Source: Prevotella sp. UBA746 (GTDB lineage Bacteria > Bacteroidota > Bacteroidia > Bacteroidales > Bacteroidaceae). From it: a stretch of DNA of 24,680 bases. Positions 23,611 to 24,680 of this stretch are shown here, piece by piece (the first letter of the stretch is position 1; every line of letters starts with the position of its first letter). The translations under genes were made by a program, and so were the position numbers. Under the pieces are notes generated by a model. That model did no database searches, was not told the DNA's origin, and saw only the letters and a list, made by a program, of their open reading frames with translations. Location of the stretch: positions 2,213 through 26,892 of the forward strand of contig DBKQ01000021.1 of NCBI GenBank assembly GCA_002298545.1, read 5' to 3'.

Positions 23611-24680
23611 ATGAAAAGGGTTATATTATCTATGGCTATAATGCTCATGACCGTATTCTCGGCATCAGCCATGAGCTACGAACAGGCAAGAGACAGGGCT
23701 CTCTTCCTGACAGACAAGATGGCGTATGAGCTGAATCTGAACGACGAACAGTATGAGGCTGCCTACGAGGTGAATCTTGATTATCTGATGAGCATCAATA
23801 CTTATGATGACCTCTACGGCACTTACTGGACGCGACGCAACCTCGACCTGAGCTATATTCTCTTCGACTGGCAGTATAGCGCGTTCTGCTCTGCTGCCTA
23901 CTTCTATCGCCCTCTGACATGGAGCGACGGTGTGTGGAGATTCGGAATATATGCAAGGTATCCTTCCCGCACGTATTTCTACTTCGGCAGACCGGGCTTC
24001 TATCTGTCTTACCGCGGCGGACACAGCTGGCACATGAATGGCGGACACAGCTGGTATCACGGACGCTCTTTCGGTCCGAGACCTGGCGAAAGCCGATTCG
24101 GAATGAGAGACCGTTTCGACCGTGGCGACTTCCGCGGAACTCATAATCACGGCGGTGGTTTCGACCGTCCGGGCAACCGTCCGGGGCGCAACGACCATGG
24201 ATTCGGACGCGATGACAGAAGACCGGACAACAACGGTAACTCTGGTTTCGGACGCAACGACAGAAAGCCTGACAACAATAACAACGGCGGATTCCGTGGC
24301 GGAAACAACGGCGGAAACAACAACGGCGGATATCGCGGCGGAAACAACGGTGGAAATGACAACCCTCAGAAGGGCGGTTTCAACAGAGGCTCCTTTGCCG
24401 GAAGGATTAACAATGCCGATGCTGCCAAGTTTCAGCAAAAACAAACAAGCGACAAGGCTTTAAGAATGAACGAAAACAGAGGTTTCACTACCCGACAGAG
24501 CAGCACACGCACTACGGTAAGGGACACTCCACGGAGAGAATCATCGCAGCCGTCACGCAGCATGGGTTCCTCATTCAGTCGTCCGTCATCATCCTCTTCT
24601 TCCACATTCTCTCCGAGCCGCAGCTCTTCAAGTTCCAACTCTGGTCGCAGCTTCGGCGGAGGCGGTTTCAACGGCGGCGG
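23611..24680 (+). CDS. Secreted Gly/Asn/Ser-rich low-complexity protein (3' end cut off)
   Basis: The frame is open from the ATG at 23611 to the window end: 356 full codons with no stop. A signal peptide (about 1-20, ending SASA) is followed by a short helical part (about 22-60, LNLNDEQYEAAYEVNLDYL), then an aromatic, Tyr/Trp-rich part (65-150), then Arg/Asp/Asn/Gly-rich repeats built on FGRDDRRPDN and GGNNGG (about 170-255). A Ser/Arg-rich tail continues with SSSSS runs and FGGGGFNGGG. No domain is recognised. The composition suggests a disordered, surface or extracellular protein. It has no obvious partner gene on its strand. The opposite-strand frame over this region is a codon-bias artefact. 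Confidence 0.8.
   Translation, partial: MKRVILSMAIMLMTVFSASAMSYEQARDRALFLTDKMAYELNLNDEQYEAAYEVNLDYLMSINTYDDLYGTYWTRRNLDLSYILFDWQYSAFCSAAYFYRPLTWSDGVWRFGIYARYPSRTYFYFGRPGFYLSYRGGHSWHMNGGHSWYHGRSFGPRPGESRFGMRDRFDRGDFRGTHNHGGGFDRPGNRPGRNDHGFGRDDRRPDNNGNSGFGRNDRKPDNNNNGGFRGGNNGGNNNGGYRGGNNGGNDNPQKGGFNRGSFAGRINNADAAKFQQKQTSDKALRMNENRGFTTRQSSTRTTVRDTPRRESSQPSRSMGSSFSRPSSSSSSTFSPSRSSSSSNSGRSFGGGGFNGG

Noticed and set aside
24285..24360. Possible CRISPR or non-coding tandem array
   Set aside because: The repeats are GGCGGAAACAAC-type codons inside an open frame, irregular in length and without spacers.
23665..24444. 259-codon minus-strand frame, Val/Ser-rich
   Set aside because: It mirrors the Gly/Asn/Arg repeats of the plus-strand gene, which has a signal peptide and start codon; its composition is a by-product of the repeats.

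Overview
This window most likely comes from a chromosome of the phylum Bacteroidota, probably a Prevotella-like member of the Bacteroidales. The reasons are the promoters (TTTG, about 20 bp, TAnnTTTG) in front of several genes, the pectin-directed glycoside hydrolases with signal peptides, a Wzi-type outer-membrane barrel, a phosphate-selective-porin-like barrel, an ACT-domain SerB, a small protein with a tail like a type IX secretion (T9SS) sorting domain, and a Bacteroidota-style RHS/YD-repeat protein. The genus is inference. I see no rRNA, tRNA, CRISPR array, transposase or integrase.

Layout. Positions 1-334 hold a structured, apparently non-coding stretch and the serB promoter. serB (335-1579, +) and aqpZ (1733-2410, -) converge on a strong terminator. 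Two secreted carbohydrate-active enzymes follow on the + strand: GH95 (2620-5112) and GH140-like (5274-6707). They are separated by a spacer flanked by a GC-rich inverted repeat, and one arm of it supplies the end of the GH95 coding sequence. Next come a flavodiiron protein (6891-8081) and a 53-aa rubredoxin (8160-8321), an O2/NO-scavenging pair behind a textbook promoter. A small autonomous unit at 8429-8640 has a promoter, a 20-codon hydrophobic ORF and a terminator. A histidine phosphatase (8738-9247, -) has a 61-bp tandem repeat in its leader and a 23-bp tandem repeat across its stop codon. A porin (9456-10568, +) converges on a two-gene GH28 operon (13641 to 10657, -). A WecA/MraY-type glycosyltransferase (13816-14949, +) and a small lipoprotein (15142-15594, -) converge on a large palindromic repeat.

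The right part, transcribed on the - strand, is the most interesting. wzi (23418-21838) is followed by a small secreted protein with one YD motif and a T9SS-like tail (21806-21390), a 1618-residue RHS protein (21382-16526), and an AT-rich 209-aa secreted protein whose ATG is 1 nt after the RHS stop (16524-15895). Last is a 38-codon orphan fragment of another RHS C-terminal region (15831-15718). This looks like a polymorphic-toxin locus: a conserved RHS shell, a variable AT-rich tip, a translationally coupled candidate immunity gene and a leftover displaced cassette. Neither the tip nor the partner belongs to a family I recognise. At the right edge an open-ended gene (23611 onward, +) encodes a secreted Gly/Asn/Ser-rich protein. 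The region between it and wzi carries two palindromes exactly 21 bp apart.

How the genes work together: GH95, GH140 and the two GH28 enzymes fit turnover of pectin, possibly rhamnogalacturonan II. The porin, Wzi and WecA-like proteins serve the envelope. FprA and rubredoxin protect an anaerobe from oxygen. The RHS operon is probably for interbacterial competition.
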